From: Ariolimax columbianus
Lineage: Eukaryota; Mollusca; Gastropoda; Stylommatophora; Arionidae
Assembly (NCBI GenBank): GCA_036924085.1
Contig: JAVGWX010000004.1
Span: 42,348,293-42,412,292 of the forward strand
Direction of reading: 5' to 3'
Length of the DNA stretch: 64,000 bases
In this document: positions 33,889 through 45,018 of the stretch, piece after piece
Numbering within the stretch: position 1 is the stretch's first letter
Layout: every line of letters begins with the position of its first letter
Position numbers and translations under genes: made by a program
Notes under the pieces: generated by a model
The model's input: the letters and a program-made list of their open reading frames with translations, nothing else
Database searches by the model: none
What the model was told of the DNA's origin: nothing

Positions 33889-36812
33889 CTTCTTCTTCTT
33901 CTTTGGACGCTGTCAGACGTCAACTTGTATTTGTTCGAAGAAATCAGCTGTAATCCTGAGGCTGTCGACACTGCCATAGAGCTTGTCTAGTATTGACACT
34001 GGTGTGATGGCCACATGTGCTTTCTCTGGTCCTCGTATGTCGGGCAATTTTGCAGCAGATGTTCATCGGTCATTTTCCCTGTACCACAGGTGCATTTGTC
34101 AGTGCACCCTATCTTCAGTTTATTGAATAGGTGGTACCTCAGTTTGTTGTGGCCTGTGCGGAGTCTGAAGACCATGACCTGCTCTCTTCTGCTCAACTGG
34201 TAATAGGCATCATTTTTTGTGTAGCCAGTATGCTCTGTTTCCCATTTGGCCATGTATCTGGACCTAATAAACCTTTTGGACTCTTCGTAGGTCACACTAG
34301 AATCTGGTTGTGATAATCTTGCACCTTCTTTTGCCAGTCTGTCTGCCTCCTCGTTGTCTTGAATGTTACAGTGGGATGGAACCCACTGTACCACTACTCT
34401 TTTTGGTGCGGACTGCCGGCATAGTTGACAGAGTACTGCTCTTAAATCATCAAGTTCTGTATTTTTCTGGCTTTTTAAGTGCTGTAACCACGGATAGGGC
34501 ATCTGTAAACAGGACTATCTGGCTTTCATTGTTTTCGCTTGTCAGCATTGCTTCTACTGCAGCCTTCAGTGCCTCTGCCTCCGCTCTGAAATTGCTTGAG
34601 AATTTTCCAGTTGCCACTGCCAGTGTTATTTTTCTACCGTTTGTTAGGCAAAGGAATAACCCTCCCCCTCCATTCTGTGTTGTGTTTGTTACAGAACTGT
34701 CGGTGTATGCATGGGTGCAGTCCATGCTTGGGTAGATTTTCGCTATGTGCCTCAGGGTTATGTCTCTTCTTTCTTTTTCAGTCTGGCTGTTCTTGTTTCC
34801 AATACCTGGTATATTTTCTACCACCTCTGGAATGATATGCTGCTTCCAGGTGGGTTTGCGTACGGTAGGGATGGGCTTTGGTGTTGTCATGGTGTTCATA
34901 GGGTCTTCGCTCATCTTTGCTTTGGCTATTTCTGCAAAGTTTCTCCGCTTTAGTTTCCCTTTTCCAAATGTATTTAGTCTCTGATGCATTGGATGGTCTG
35001 TCGGTCTTCTGAGTATCTCTGCTTGCTGCTGGGCTCTGCTGTCTCTTCTATCGGTCATGGATTGCAGATTTGTAATCTTTTCAAGTTCTACAATTGGCGT
35101 TGACTTCATGCCTCCTGTTATAACTCTCATGGCTTGGTTTTGAAGTTTGCTAATTTTATCAAAGTTCGCCTTTGCTGCTGTTGCCCATGCCATAATGCCA
35201 TACTCGAGAACTGGTCTCACTCTTCCAGTGTACAGTTTCTTTAGTATTCTTTCGTCTGCTCACCAGCTTGTGCCAGCAAGTTCCCTCATGATTGCCATTC
35301 TTTGTCTTGCTCTCATTCGGTTTCTCTCGATCTGACTTTTCCATGTCATGCGCTGATAAAATATGACGCCCAAGTAGTTTGGGTTGTCGTTTAGCTGCAG
35401 ATATTTGCCGTTAAGACTTATTTTTTGTGTTCTGTGGTTTGTTTGAAAGGGAGAATATCGTACATGTTGTTTTTTCCTCATTTATTTCTATCCAGCCATG
35501 ATTTCGCCCACTCCTCCAGCGATGTTAGGGCCTGCTGCATCCGATTGTTTGCTACGGTGAGATTTTCTTCAGAGGTCCACATGACCAGATCGTCTGCAAA
35601 CATGGAGCTGTGGACTCTTCTTGGTATATTCTCTACGATGTTGTTTATATACACCAGAAAAAGCGTGGGTGACAGTACTTCCCCTTGGGGTACTCCTTGC
35701 CTTAGTGCCACCTTTTTGCTCATCTGCCCTTGTACTTGGACTCGGCTTTTCTGTTTTCGAGGTAGTGGCTGTACATTTTTCCAGATACTTCACTTCTTCG
35801 TAGCTTGACTTTAAGTCCCTCTTTCCACACCTTGTCAAATGCCTTCTCTAGATCCACCTAAACTGCTACTGTATGCTTTTTCTCTTGGTAAGCATCCTCT
35901 ATTTCCTGGGCTATGAGAGTGATCTGGTCGTCAGTGGATCTGTGTTGTCTAAATCCTGCTTGCTGTGGAATTAATATGTGTTTTGCTTCCAGGTGCCACA
36001 TCAGTCTGATGTTTATCATACGCTCCATCAGTTTACCTACACAGCTCAGTAGACTGATAGGCCTGTATCCATTTGGATCTGTTCTATCTTTTTCTTTCTT
36101 TGGTACTGGTATAAGTACAGCATCTTTCCATGCCTGTGGTACAATTCCCCTTTTCCAGCTTTGGTTCAGGACTGACAGTAACTTCCTCTTTGCTGTTTGG
36201 CCCAACCCATCAGCATTTTATTTGTTACCCCATCTTTTCCAGGCGATTTCTTTTTCTTTAAAGTTCTCATGGCCTCATTCATTTCATTCATGGTTAGTTT
36301 TGCCATCATGTTCTCCTCTGGTGCAATCATGATGTTGTCGTAGCTCTTTTATTCTTCACTTATGTCTGTATGCCTGTCTGTAGGGACATCAATGTGGTTT
36401 GCTCTGGCATAATGTTCTATAAAAGCGTTTGCTGTTTTTTTTCCAGTAAGCATGTTGTCGCACTGCTTGATGGTAATTTGTTTATTTGATGGTATTTCAT
36501 CATTCATGGCTCTGACTAATTTCCATAGTTTGTTCCCTTCTTTATCTAGATTGACGCTTTCTGTTTGTTTTTTCCAACTGTTTCTTGTTATTTGGTTCAG
36601 TGTTTTTTTGTATTTCGCAGTGTTGCCCTTGAGGGAGATATCTGCTTCAATAGATTGCTCTCTCTCTGCCGTGTTCCTAGCGTTTGAGACTTCATCCTCA
36701 GCTTTCTGCAGTTCATGATTCCAATATGGGTTACAGTTTTTGCTTGCCCCTCTTGGGATGGTCTCGGTGGATGCTTGCAGTATTGCTTTGCTTAGGCTTT
36801 CCACCAGTGTAT
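33889..36812 (-). mobile_element. I/Jockey-like LINE with RNase H, 5'-truncated
   Basis: Largest single LINE here. In order on the minus strand: linker (36804-36349, ILQASTETIPRGASKNCNPY); RT (36205-35478, NGYRPISLLSCVGKLMERMI, GFRQHRSTDDQITL, RQGVPQGEVLSPTLFLVYIN, SSMFADDLVMWTSEENLTVA); thumb; RNase H (35220-34450, CTHAYTDSSVTN, AEAEALKAAVEAML, LFTDALSVV; then WVPSHCNIQDNEEADRLAKE); Zn end (CTCGTGKMTDEHLLQNCPTY). 3' tail (GAA)n at 33889-33901. Catalytic FADD is intact, yet at least four frame breaks occur. The same family is at 54449-55378. Confidence 0.9.
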
Positions 36813-37168
36813 AGAAGAGAGAAGAATTTGAGGTGACTTAATATAGGTTTTTAAGATAATCATAGGAAAGGTAAAATTAGACCATAACAAGTTTTTCAAA
36901 ATACAACCACCAACGAGAACAAAAGGGTAGAGATACAAATCAACTAAAGAAAGATCCAGATTGGATATTAGGAAATATTTTTTTAGTCAGAGAGTGGTGA
37001 ATGCTTGGAATTCATTGCCCCAGGAGATAGTGGAGATAGTGGGACAGTTAATGCATTTAAGAATAGATTGGATGCGCATAGCTTTTAGAGCAGCAGGGTA
37101 ATGCAAATGTAACTGGTTGTATACAGACTTTGATGAGTTGTCTAAACCAGTATAAAAACGTTACGTTA
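36813..37168 (+). mobile_element. CR1-like LINE 3' end
   Basis: Plus strand: RRIRGDLIQVFKIII-like start, then IQPPTRTKG, STKERSRLDIRKYFFSQRVV and NAWNSLPQEIVEIVGQL. It ends with the family's 'gtctaaaccagtataaaaac' and GTTAAGTTTA. Confidence 0.85.
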
Positions 37169-37169
37169 A

Positions 37170-37925
37170 GTTTAGTCCTCCTGTCTTGAACCACCTGTTG
37201 GAGCTATGTCTACATCTCTGTTTCATTTATAGAAACTAGCTCTCATCTTCCCTGCGTGTTTTGATCTGCCTCTACCTATTTTGCCCTGAGAATTCCAGAA
37301 CAGAGATTTCCTTGTAATGCTATCAACTGGTTTTATTAATGCATGACCTATCGAATGGCAGCGCTTTCTCCTTACATAATTTTCCACTGATATCTGTCTG
37401 ATTCTTTCTAGCAGTTTTGCATTAGTGATCTTGTCATACCAATTTCAATTTCTCTGTTCTGAGCAGGCAGCCATTTATGAGGTTTGTATCTTTTGGTGGT
37501 TGTTTTTGTTGTTCTCACTGTTTCATATCCATACAATAGAACTGACTTTACATTAGAGTTGAAGATTTGTATGTTTGTGTTATACTTAAATTCTTTTTAA
37601 TTTCCATAAATTTCCCAATTCAGCAAAAAGGCTACTGGTCTTTTGTTTTTATATTTTTTGACACCTTTATGTGTACCTCTTGCTTTATCTATATTGCTAC
37701 CAAAATATATGAATGTGTTCTACATCTTGTAGGAGTGTGTCTCCTAATACTATCTGATTGTCACTAGTTGCATTTATTCTCACAATCTTTTTTTCTTCTG
37801 TGTATTTCCTTTGCCAATTTCTTATCAAACACACTTCTTTTATTTTGCATCTGATTGCAATTATGGGACAGAAGAGTTAACTTATCAGCAATGTCCAGAT
37901 CAAGTAGTTTTGTCAGTCCAATTAT
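37170..37925 (-). mobile_element. LINE, RT motif C to C-terminus
   Basis: 37925-37764 minus: LLDLDIADKLTLLSHNCNQ (motif C, catalytic site reads IADK, dead). 37570-37170: IFNSNVKSVLLYGYETVRTT and the C-terminal GR-rich part. Same family as the pieces in D1, D3 and D5. Confidence 0.75.
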
Positions 37926-37929
37926 ATCC

Positions 37930-39478
37930 ATTTTTATTGATTGATGCTGTTGTCTTAAGTATAGTAAGATGTCGTAAAAGCATGGTGCAGAAGAAAACCA
38001 TTCTTCAAACACTGAAATTGGCTGATAACACCATCACAACAGACAGACGAGCCATAGAAACAGCATGCTAACAGTACTACACTAACCTTTTCTCATCTAA
38101 GGAAATGGTCCAAAAGGTATTGGTGACAACCAAGTTAGAACTTGTTCAATTGATTGAACCTGATAAGATCACCCATGTGATCCAACAGGCAAAGTCAGGC
38201 ATAGCCCCGTGAGTAGACGGAACTACCATAGACATCTTTGAGGCAGGAGGAGACAATCTAGCACTACAACTTTCTAATTTATTTAATAAAAGTTTCACAG
38301 AGGAGCGAATTCCAGATCAATGGAAAACCACAAAAACTAGACCTACAACAACCCTGTGAGCAGGCTGGATTAAGAAAAGGGTTCTCCGCTACTGACCACC
38401 TACACACAATCCACTAGCTGCTGGAGAGAGCACGTGAACTACGTCTGCCCATATATCTAGTATTTATAGACTATGAAAAGACCTTAGACAGTATTGAGAT
38501 TGATGCCGTAATAATTGCCCTAAGAAACCACGACGTGGCTGAAAATTACACAAGGATGATCGAGGAAATAAGCGTAAGCTGCAGTACAGACATTACTCTG
38601 TATCACCGCCCAATAACTGTTCCACTAGCAAGAGGAATGCGGCAGGGCCACACAATTTCTCCAAAGCTTTTCACAGCGATGCTTGTAGAAATTTTCCAAC
38701 AGCTGATTTGGGCCAATAGAGGTATAAATGTAGATCGGGAAAGGCTCAACCACCTACAGCCACACCACCGAGGAGACCCAACACTCTCTGAACAAACTAG
38801 ATGAGGCGGGTAGCGGTGTCGGACTACGGATGAACAAAATGAAAACGCAATGTCTCCGAAACCCTTACTGCAGCAGATTCAAGATCAAGCTGGAAAATGA
38901 GTCTATCGAAGATGTCAGCTCCTACATATACCTAGCGCAAGAAATAAATGCGACCCACACCCTAGACTGAGAAATCTCAAGACGAGGAGCTGCAGCCTGG
39001 TCTAGCTTCAATACCATAAAGTCTATACTCCTGCAGCTGAAAGACACCATGGCAAGGGCGCACCATTTCAATTCTGCTGTCATATCAGCCATGATCTACG
39101 GATGTGAAGTATAGAATCTACGCAACGCGGATGCAGAGAAACTATATGTTACCCAGCAAGCGATGGAAAGACGCGTCCTTGGGATCTCAATCAGAGATAA
39201 AATTCACAAAACAGAAATAAGAGAACGCACTTCATTTCGAGATGTTGTGGAGGCTGCGTTGTCTCGCAAATACCCCTGGGTGCGCATGCCAGATAACAGA
39301 TGGACACTCAGAATGACGTTTTGATGGCCATAAAATTATACACGACCACGCGGTCCACCACCCATACGATGGCGAGATGGTCTGCGGACAGACCAAGGTC
39401 TGAAATGGTACCACACGGCGAAAGATCGGACTGCATACAAACATTGTTGGCTGTTGTTCGTCTATCACGAGTGATGAG
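37930..39478 (+). mobile_element. LINE, linker to C-terminus, separate family
   Basis: Pieces in order: AKSGIAP..DGTTIDIFEAG, LFNKSFTEERIPDQWKTT, ERAREL-like and LVFIDYEKTLDSIEIDAVI, MRQGHTISPKLFTAMLVEIF, RLNHLQ, and near 39370-39470 RWRDGLRTDQGLKWYHTAKD followed by TAYKHCWLLFVYHE. The RT active site region is missing. Many stops. Confidence 0.75.
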
Positions 39479-39489
39479 GACCTTTACTT

Positions 39490-39880
39490 TTTTTTACCTA
39501 GTCAGTCCTTCCAGTCGAGTATTCTGTAAATCTGGGTTGTGAATGGGCATGGAGATTGCTGAAGAGTCCGATTTGGGATCTGCATACTTGCAAGCAGTGA
39601 AAGCATGGATAGTTTGCTTTGCAAGACGGTGATCATGATTGTCCGAAAATTCTTGCATCTCATCCGCTTTATTGCTCAGCCAGGAGTTCCGCAACTGACG
39701 CAGCTTTTTAACTGTAGTTTAGCTTGTCTTACACTCTCCGCTCGCCAATCGTCACAGGATTCGACTGTGTTAGTACCGGATAAATGAAAAGAGAATGACT
39801 TGCACGATACATTTGAATTAAGTAAGGAAGGGTTAGCGCAGTTTGACGACCTCACTCTCTCGCTAGAATCCAACTTTAAC
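39490..39880 (-). mobile_element. LINE linker fragment
   Basis: Minus strand RNSWLSNKADEMQEFSDNHD followed by HRLAKQTIHAF, like the endonuclease-RT linker 'W...KA.EIQ.FAD.HD...F'. The upper half (CDDWRAESVRQAKLQLKSC) fits the same domain. Confidence 0.55.
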
Positions 39881-39884
39881 CAGT

Positions 39885-40315
39885 GGCAAGACGTTCAGGA
39901 TAACTGTATATGATGATCGGGAGAAGTGGTTGACCATGGCTGCTCAAGTGTTCTGGGCGGTCCCCACCGCTTAGCACATTTGCTGTCATGGTAGCCTGAT
40001 GACAAGTTTCCTGCTTAGCTGGCTGGGCTTGAGCAGGACAGGGCAAATCTAAAAAAGCTTTCCCGCTTGGCCTCCTACTTTTTCTTTTACCACATCTCCT
40101 GCCCCTTTTCTTTCCGTACGTTTGTTTTAGTTTCTAACTGACAAGGACTCAGAGGTAGGCAAGACATCTTGTCACCTCCAGTGGTAACAAGTGACTCCTA
40201 CACATCTTCGGGCTAAGTGTCAACAAGGTGTCTCGAGAGTATGTGTGCATTTTCACTGCACGGCCCATGAATAAGGGACGATAGTCTTAGAGTATAAGTA
40301 GAATACGGCACATTA
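39885..40315. other. Unassigned, moderately GC-rich
   Basis: No recognised motif. It could be the 5' part of the LINE next to it. Confidence 0.35.
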
Positions 40316-40331
40316 TCAAATAGGTGTATCT

Positions 40332-40691
40332 AGCCTGGCTTGGCTTCGTTCGCTCTCAATCTCCCGCTACCAAACCCTGAAAGGGCTTAAGTAGCAGAAT
40401 GTAGTCCAGAGAACGGAATGCGTTGTGTCATAGTTTACAGCTTGACTGCGATTTTTGCACCTTTCGGTCCAATACATCCGACTTCAGCAAGCATTTTTTT
40501 AGTACTGGGTTAGCATTCCCTCTTTGATCCCTTCTCTTTAGCCAGGCTGCCCTGCTGCAGCCTATTATCCAGGATTACTGCGTGGAGGTGTAGAAGGGGC
40601 TTGGCAGCTCTGGATCGCTGGCCCTGACGCTAGCAGTCAGCTATGGGTCGCTAACCACTGCAGCTCATGCGCTGCTCAGCAACTTGATCCC
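40332..40691 (-). mobile_element. SINE-1, complete copy with 16-bp TSD
   Basis: 360-bp inverted copy with exact flanks TCAAATAGGTGTATCT (40316-40331 and 40692-40707). Contains the head ('gcctgacgctagcagtcagc'-like), core and tail. Well kept, so fairly recent. Confidence 0.9.
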
Positions 40692-40709
40692 TCAAATAGG
40701 TGTATCTTT

Positions 40710-41150
40710 TTCACATATACCAATTGTAGTATGGTCCTCATGTGGTGTTTCACCAATAAAACACTTCTTGAACTCATTCGAGTTTTGGAAGAAGATGAAA
40801 TATCACAGAATATCCAAAGCTGATGTGTCAGCAGCCAGTCATGGCGCTCGACCGGAAGTTTTTGTTTGCTACCTCGCATACGGCACACCAGCCGAATTGA
40901 AGTCGAGGATATTGTATTGTATATTGTATTGTTGTCTTTATAATCTAGTCAATAACTAAAGGAAATGGTGATAAGAGACATCCCTGTCGCACACCAGTTT
41001 AAATTTCAAAGAGCTCAGAAAACTGACCTTCATGCATTTCATATCTTCACATGTTTTCTTAACTATATTAGTGAACGTCGGGAGCACTAAATAGTGTGTG
41101 AGCAACTTCAAGGACGATTCTATGTCTAAGCTGTCATCTACCTTTTTCAG
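40710..41150. other. No recognised feature
   Basis: Contains 'gtattgtatattgtattgt' (40914-40932). A 91-codon plus-strand open frame (40684-40959) has no motif. Confidence 0.4.
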
Positions 41151-41154
41151 GGCT

Positions 41155-41412
41155 AAGATGCTGCAGTGAATAAGCTGACAGCAGCCAGTGACTCATAACT
41201 GGCTGCTTGATCGGGGTCAGCGAATCATAGCTGACCAAGACCCAATTCCGTCTCCACGTTGGATAGTGGAAACATGCTGTGTTAGTCACTAGTGTAGTTT
41301 GTCTAAGGCTCACTAGTGTAGTTTGTCTAAGGCTCACTAAGGGATTGGGATCGCAGTGGGAAGGGAAACCCGGTACTAAAAAAATCCAGGACGAACACTG
41401 AAGAAGAAGAAT
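41155..41412 (+). mobile_element. SINE-1 subfamily copy with internal 24-bp repeat
   Basis: Head 'gctgacagcagccagtgact', tail 'aggacgaacactgaagaaga'. The core is replaced by a 24-base tandem repeat (CACTAGTGTAGTTTGTCTAA at 41287 and 41311). Confidence 0.7.
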
Positions 41413-41454
41413 AAATGACTTTTTTTTTTCATAATTCCTAAATCCAATGTAAAG

Positions 41455-41560
41455 TGGCGGCTTCCATTACACACTTTGTTCAACTATTACTCTCTGTATA
41501 TCTATCTTGGCTGCACAGATCATATTTTGTAAAAATCCTCTCTAGTCCGATCATTTCTAA
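41455..41560 (-). mobile_element. LINE RT scrap in D4
   Basis: 'gttcaactattactctctgt' and 'ggctgcacagatcatatttt' match 23310-23370 in D1. Only about 100 bp. Confidence 0.6.
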
Positions 41561-41749
41561 TATTTCTAAGTTTGATATTTGGAATATGGTTGACAAGATA
41601 GGAAAGTCAATTGTATATATTAAACCCAAGAGTATTTAGTATACAAAATAAAAATGAAATATATATATAATGACATATGCATGCAAGTCATTGATATCAC
41701 ATGATGACATTCTAGGCAAATAATGATTACTCAAAGTATAGCATCTCAC

Positions 41750-41830
41750 CATTTGTATAGTTCTCGTTGTCACCAGTGGGAACCATAGGAACGGCTACTC
41801 TTCCGACTTTGTCCTTACCATAGGCCTGAC
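41750..41830 (-). CDS. Candidate first cytoplasmic exon of the Cys-module gene (D4 cassette)
   Basis: 81-bp minus-strand exon, acceptor TTTATAAATAG, donor AATG/GTGAGATGC. Phase 1-1 and open: QAYGKDKVGRVAVPMVPTGD then NENYTN. Joined to the TM exon it completes a Gly codon and continues the cytoplasmic tail. The NENYTN end has a tyrosine with Asn at +2, the pattern favoured by Grb2-type SH2 domains, but function is only a suggestion. The surrounding intron is shared with D1 and D3, the exon text is not. Confidence 0.5.
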
Positions 41831-42035
41831 CTATTTATAAAGAGAATGGGATATCATTTTAGATTTAATTGTATGAATAGGGAAAAAACATTTGGCAGTC
41901 ATTTTTCAGTGAAGATTATTTTGTTTTATTTCCTCCATTGGTGTATTATGGTAAATTTGAAACTCACTGGCAGCTTGCTTGACCATTCACAGCTTTTTTA
42001 CAGAGCCATTTTGACCAGCTTTTCAAGTATAACTA

Positions 42036-42716
42036 CAAGGCGTGTTCAAATGAAACCAGACCTAACTGCACTAAGTGAACATACATATGATGTGCATGAT
42101 GACGTCACTTCAGGTGTAATCATTTGCTGTGTCGCTAGGGACAGTTAAAATGGTGGTTAGCAAGAAACTGAAGTATCAGAAGGTGTTCACAATGGGTACC
42201 AATACTTCAGTTTCTTGCTAACCACCATTTGAACTGTCCCTAGCAACACAACGAATTCCTCTGCTAGAGAACGTAAGCTCCCGCGACAGTCCACCCAAAC
42301 TGCTGCATCAATTTTGGTGATGTCATCTTCTGACCCAACAATATGCACCTGACCTGGTCTCGAAAGATCTTTGGTTAACTCGCGTCCTTCTTTAAACATC
42401 ATTGCCCAGTTCTTCATCGTTGTCTTCGACACACTTTTGTCACCATACACTGCCTGCATTCTGCGATGAATGTCAACTGGTTGATATCCTTCAGCTGTTA
42501 GACACTGAATCACTGCTGATTAACACTGAACGGATTCTGTATCACACCCACCATATTTTCAATGGTCTGTTGAGGAAACTATGAGTCGAAGGATAATGAA
42601 ATTTTGCAAACTTGACGGTTGGTATGTGCTGTGTACACCTGAAGTGACATCATCATGTGCATCATAAGTATGTCTACTTGGTGCAGTTGGGTTCGATTTT
42701 ATTTGAACACGCCTCG
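42036..42716. mobile_element. Internally deleted mariner-like transposon
   Basis: Ends GGCGTGTTCAAAT (42039-42051) and its reverse complement (42701-42713); the inverted similarity extends about 80 bp on each side. The minus-strand frame 42513-42187 gives GYQPVDIHRRMQAVYGDKSV and NWAMMFKEGRELTKDLSRPG, the N-terminal helix-turn-helix of mariner transposase. Catalytic part deleted. A fragment of the same family is at 52650-52915. Confidence 0.85.
42134..42244. repeat. 43-bp hairpin in the deleted mariner
   Basis: 42134-42176 pairs with 42202-42244, 42 of 43 bases, around a 25-base loop. The right arm is transposase coding (VVSKKLKY on the minus strand), the left arm an inverted copy of it. Confidence 0.9.
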
Positions 42717-42814
42717 AATGTTTAATGAACACTTTACCAGGTACTGGCAAAATTATTATTCTTCTGTAATTTTTTTAATTCTTGTAGATTGCATTTCTTT
42801 GGTAGCTTAACCAG

Positions 42815-44060
42815 ACTGCCCCGGCAGATTTATTGCGGTTGTCCGTCGGTTTCATGATGGCAGGATGGATGACTCGAGTACTACATTTAGAAATTAGGGA
42901 GAATTGTCTGTAGTCTTTCCAGTCAGCAATGGTGTTAAACATGGTTGTGAGCTGGCTCAGGCACTCTTTGGCATGGTCTTTGCAGCAATTTTTTCTGATG
43001 ATGCCCATGGTGCTGATCCTAGCATGAATATCAGATTCAGGGTGCAAGGTCGGCTATTCAATTCAAGGCACCTAAAGACTTACACCGAGGTGAGGGAAAC
43101 TACAATCTTGGATCTCCAGTTTGCTGATGATTGTGACCTTAAGATCTGGTTAGAAGAAGATCGACTATGACATAATTTTTGGCAGCATTCAACTGAGGTG
43201 CTCCTTCAGTCTGTTCCTGGGTAGATGTACATCAAACCAACCATTACCATTCAAAATCATTGTCTCAAGAAAAAGTTGATAGCTTTACCTACCTAGGTAG
43301 TACCCTCTCCAGAGAGGCGAATATCAGCTCTGAGATCAACAGCATGATTGCAAAGGCGAGCTCTGCATTTGGGAGACTGAGCAAACGTATGGAGCCGACA
43401 CAACATACATGTTGTTACCAAGGTAAAAGCATATTGTGCTGAAGTGCTTACACCTCTGCTGCATGCCTGCAAAGCATGGACAGTGTACAACAGACAGGTA
43501 CATTGTTTTTACATGAGCTATCTGTGTAGACTGCTAAGGATTGGGTGTCAGGCTAAGGTGCCTAACTCTGAAATTCTTAGGAAGTCAAACATGTTGAGCA
43601 TCCACACTCTTCTACAAAAAGCCCAGAAAAGATAGACAGGACATGTTGCCTGCATGTCCCATGAGTGCCTCCCCAAGCAGCTGATATACGGTGAGTTCAG
43701 AACATGCAGACTGGGACAATAGAAACACTACAGAGACTCCATAAAAGTGTCTCTAAAAACCTTTGACCAGGATGTCAACTCCTGGAAGATGCTTGCACAG
43801 AACCGTTCCACCTGGCATGCTAGCATCCCCAATAGAGCTCAGACCATAGAGTGTAACTCCATCGTGGAGGCTCAGAGAAATAACAGCACACATGATGACT
43901 CCCCAATCAACTCCATACATGTGTATCCCATGTGTGGTGTGACCTGCCATGTCAGAATTTGTCTTTATAGTAATTTGAGAACACATCTCACAGAACAAGT
44001 CTGTTGCTGTCCTTATCTTCTCTTGCGATGGGCAACCATTACAACCAGAGTGCCTTCTTG
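42815..44060 (+). mobile_element. RTE-like LINE, RT core to 3' end
   Basis: In order: GVKHGCELAQALFGMVFAAI, ILDLQFADDCDLKIWLEED (FADD intact), DSFTYLGSTLSREANISSEI, ASSAFGRLSKRM, LHACKAWTVYNRQVHCFYM, and a terminal finger region CHVRICLYSNLRTHL. The 3' UTR ends 'cagagtgccttct'. Frames shift at about 43170 and 43440. Same family as 6605-7465 and 28080-28266. Confidence 0.85.
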
Positions 44061-44478
44061 TTCTGCAAATTTGTTCTTTTGTTTTTCAATACCCGTATCT
44101 TTCTTCTAAATGTGTCTTTCATTGATCTGCTTTGTTGTCTGTATTTTTCCTAAAAATTTTCTGGTAGTGTCATACAGCCCTTTCAAGTATTCTCTAGCAG
44201 CTTCTTCGGCTTGTGTACCAGAATATCAATATAGTTTCTGCTGTCTACTTTAATACTTACTTTTACTTATTTTGTTTACCTCTGCGTAATCCTTTTGTGC
44301 TTTAGCCTTGGTTGCTCTAGTTTTCATGTTGTGTGGTATCAAGTTTTTTACTTGTCTCTCTTCAATATTTGTGAGTGTTTCTGTTGATATCCATTCATTG
44401 TGCTAGTTTTCCTTTTTACCCAAAAACTTCATAGCAAGTTGATTTCCAGACTTTGTCTAGCTGTTCCGATTTTTCATC
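44061..44478 (-). mobile_element. LINE linker fragment (duplicon D5)
   Basis: Parallel to 31347-31700: minus-strand MKTRATKAKAQKDYAEVNK and, further, ENLKGLYDTTRKFLGK-like codons. It follows directly on the RTE-like 3' end, as at 28266, so both were duplicated together. Confidence 0.75.
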
Positions 44479-45018
44479 ACTTAACTTAACAAACTTAACT
44501 TAAAATTGCTGTTTGAAATTAGAGACCAACTAGCAAAACCATTGGTCATATTATGTTCTCAATTACTTGTAAAAGGGATTGTTCCAGTAGATTGGAAAGA
44601 TGCAGGAGTGATTCCCTTATTCAAAAGGGGAAAAAAATCAGATCCAGCGAATTATAGACTGGTGAGTTTAACAAGCATAGTCTGTAAATTGTTAGAGTCA
44701 ATGATCAAAGAAAACATTGTAATGCATTTAGACAAATTTAATATAATCAGAAATAGTCAGCATGGGTTTACTAGAGGGAAATCATGCTTAACAAATCTAT
44801 TAGAATTCATGGAGGAGGTTACTAAAATGACAGATAAAGGGGAGCCAGTGGATGTTATTTATGTAGATTTTGCAAAGGTCTTTGATAGAGTACTTCATAA
44901 AAGATTATTTACAAAGTTAAAATCACATGGAATAGGTGGGAAAGTTGCCAAATGTAATGAAAATTAGTTAACGGGAAGAAGGCAAAGGGTGGGCATAAAT
45001 AAGGAGTACTCTGAGTGG

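Noticed and set aside
34450..34550. Retroviral or LTR-type RNase H
   Set aside because: RNase H follows a non-LTR RT, with a (GAA)n tail and no LTRs, protease or integrase.
34310..34984. Plus-strand hydrophobic frames that look like membrane proteins
   Set aside because: They are shadows of the minus-strand RNase H LINE.
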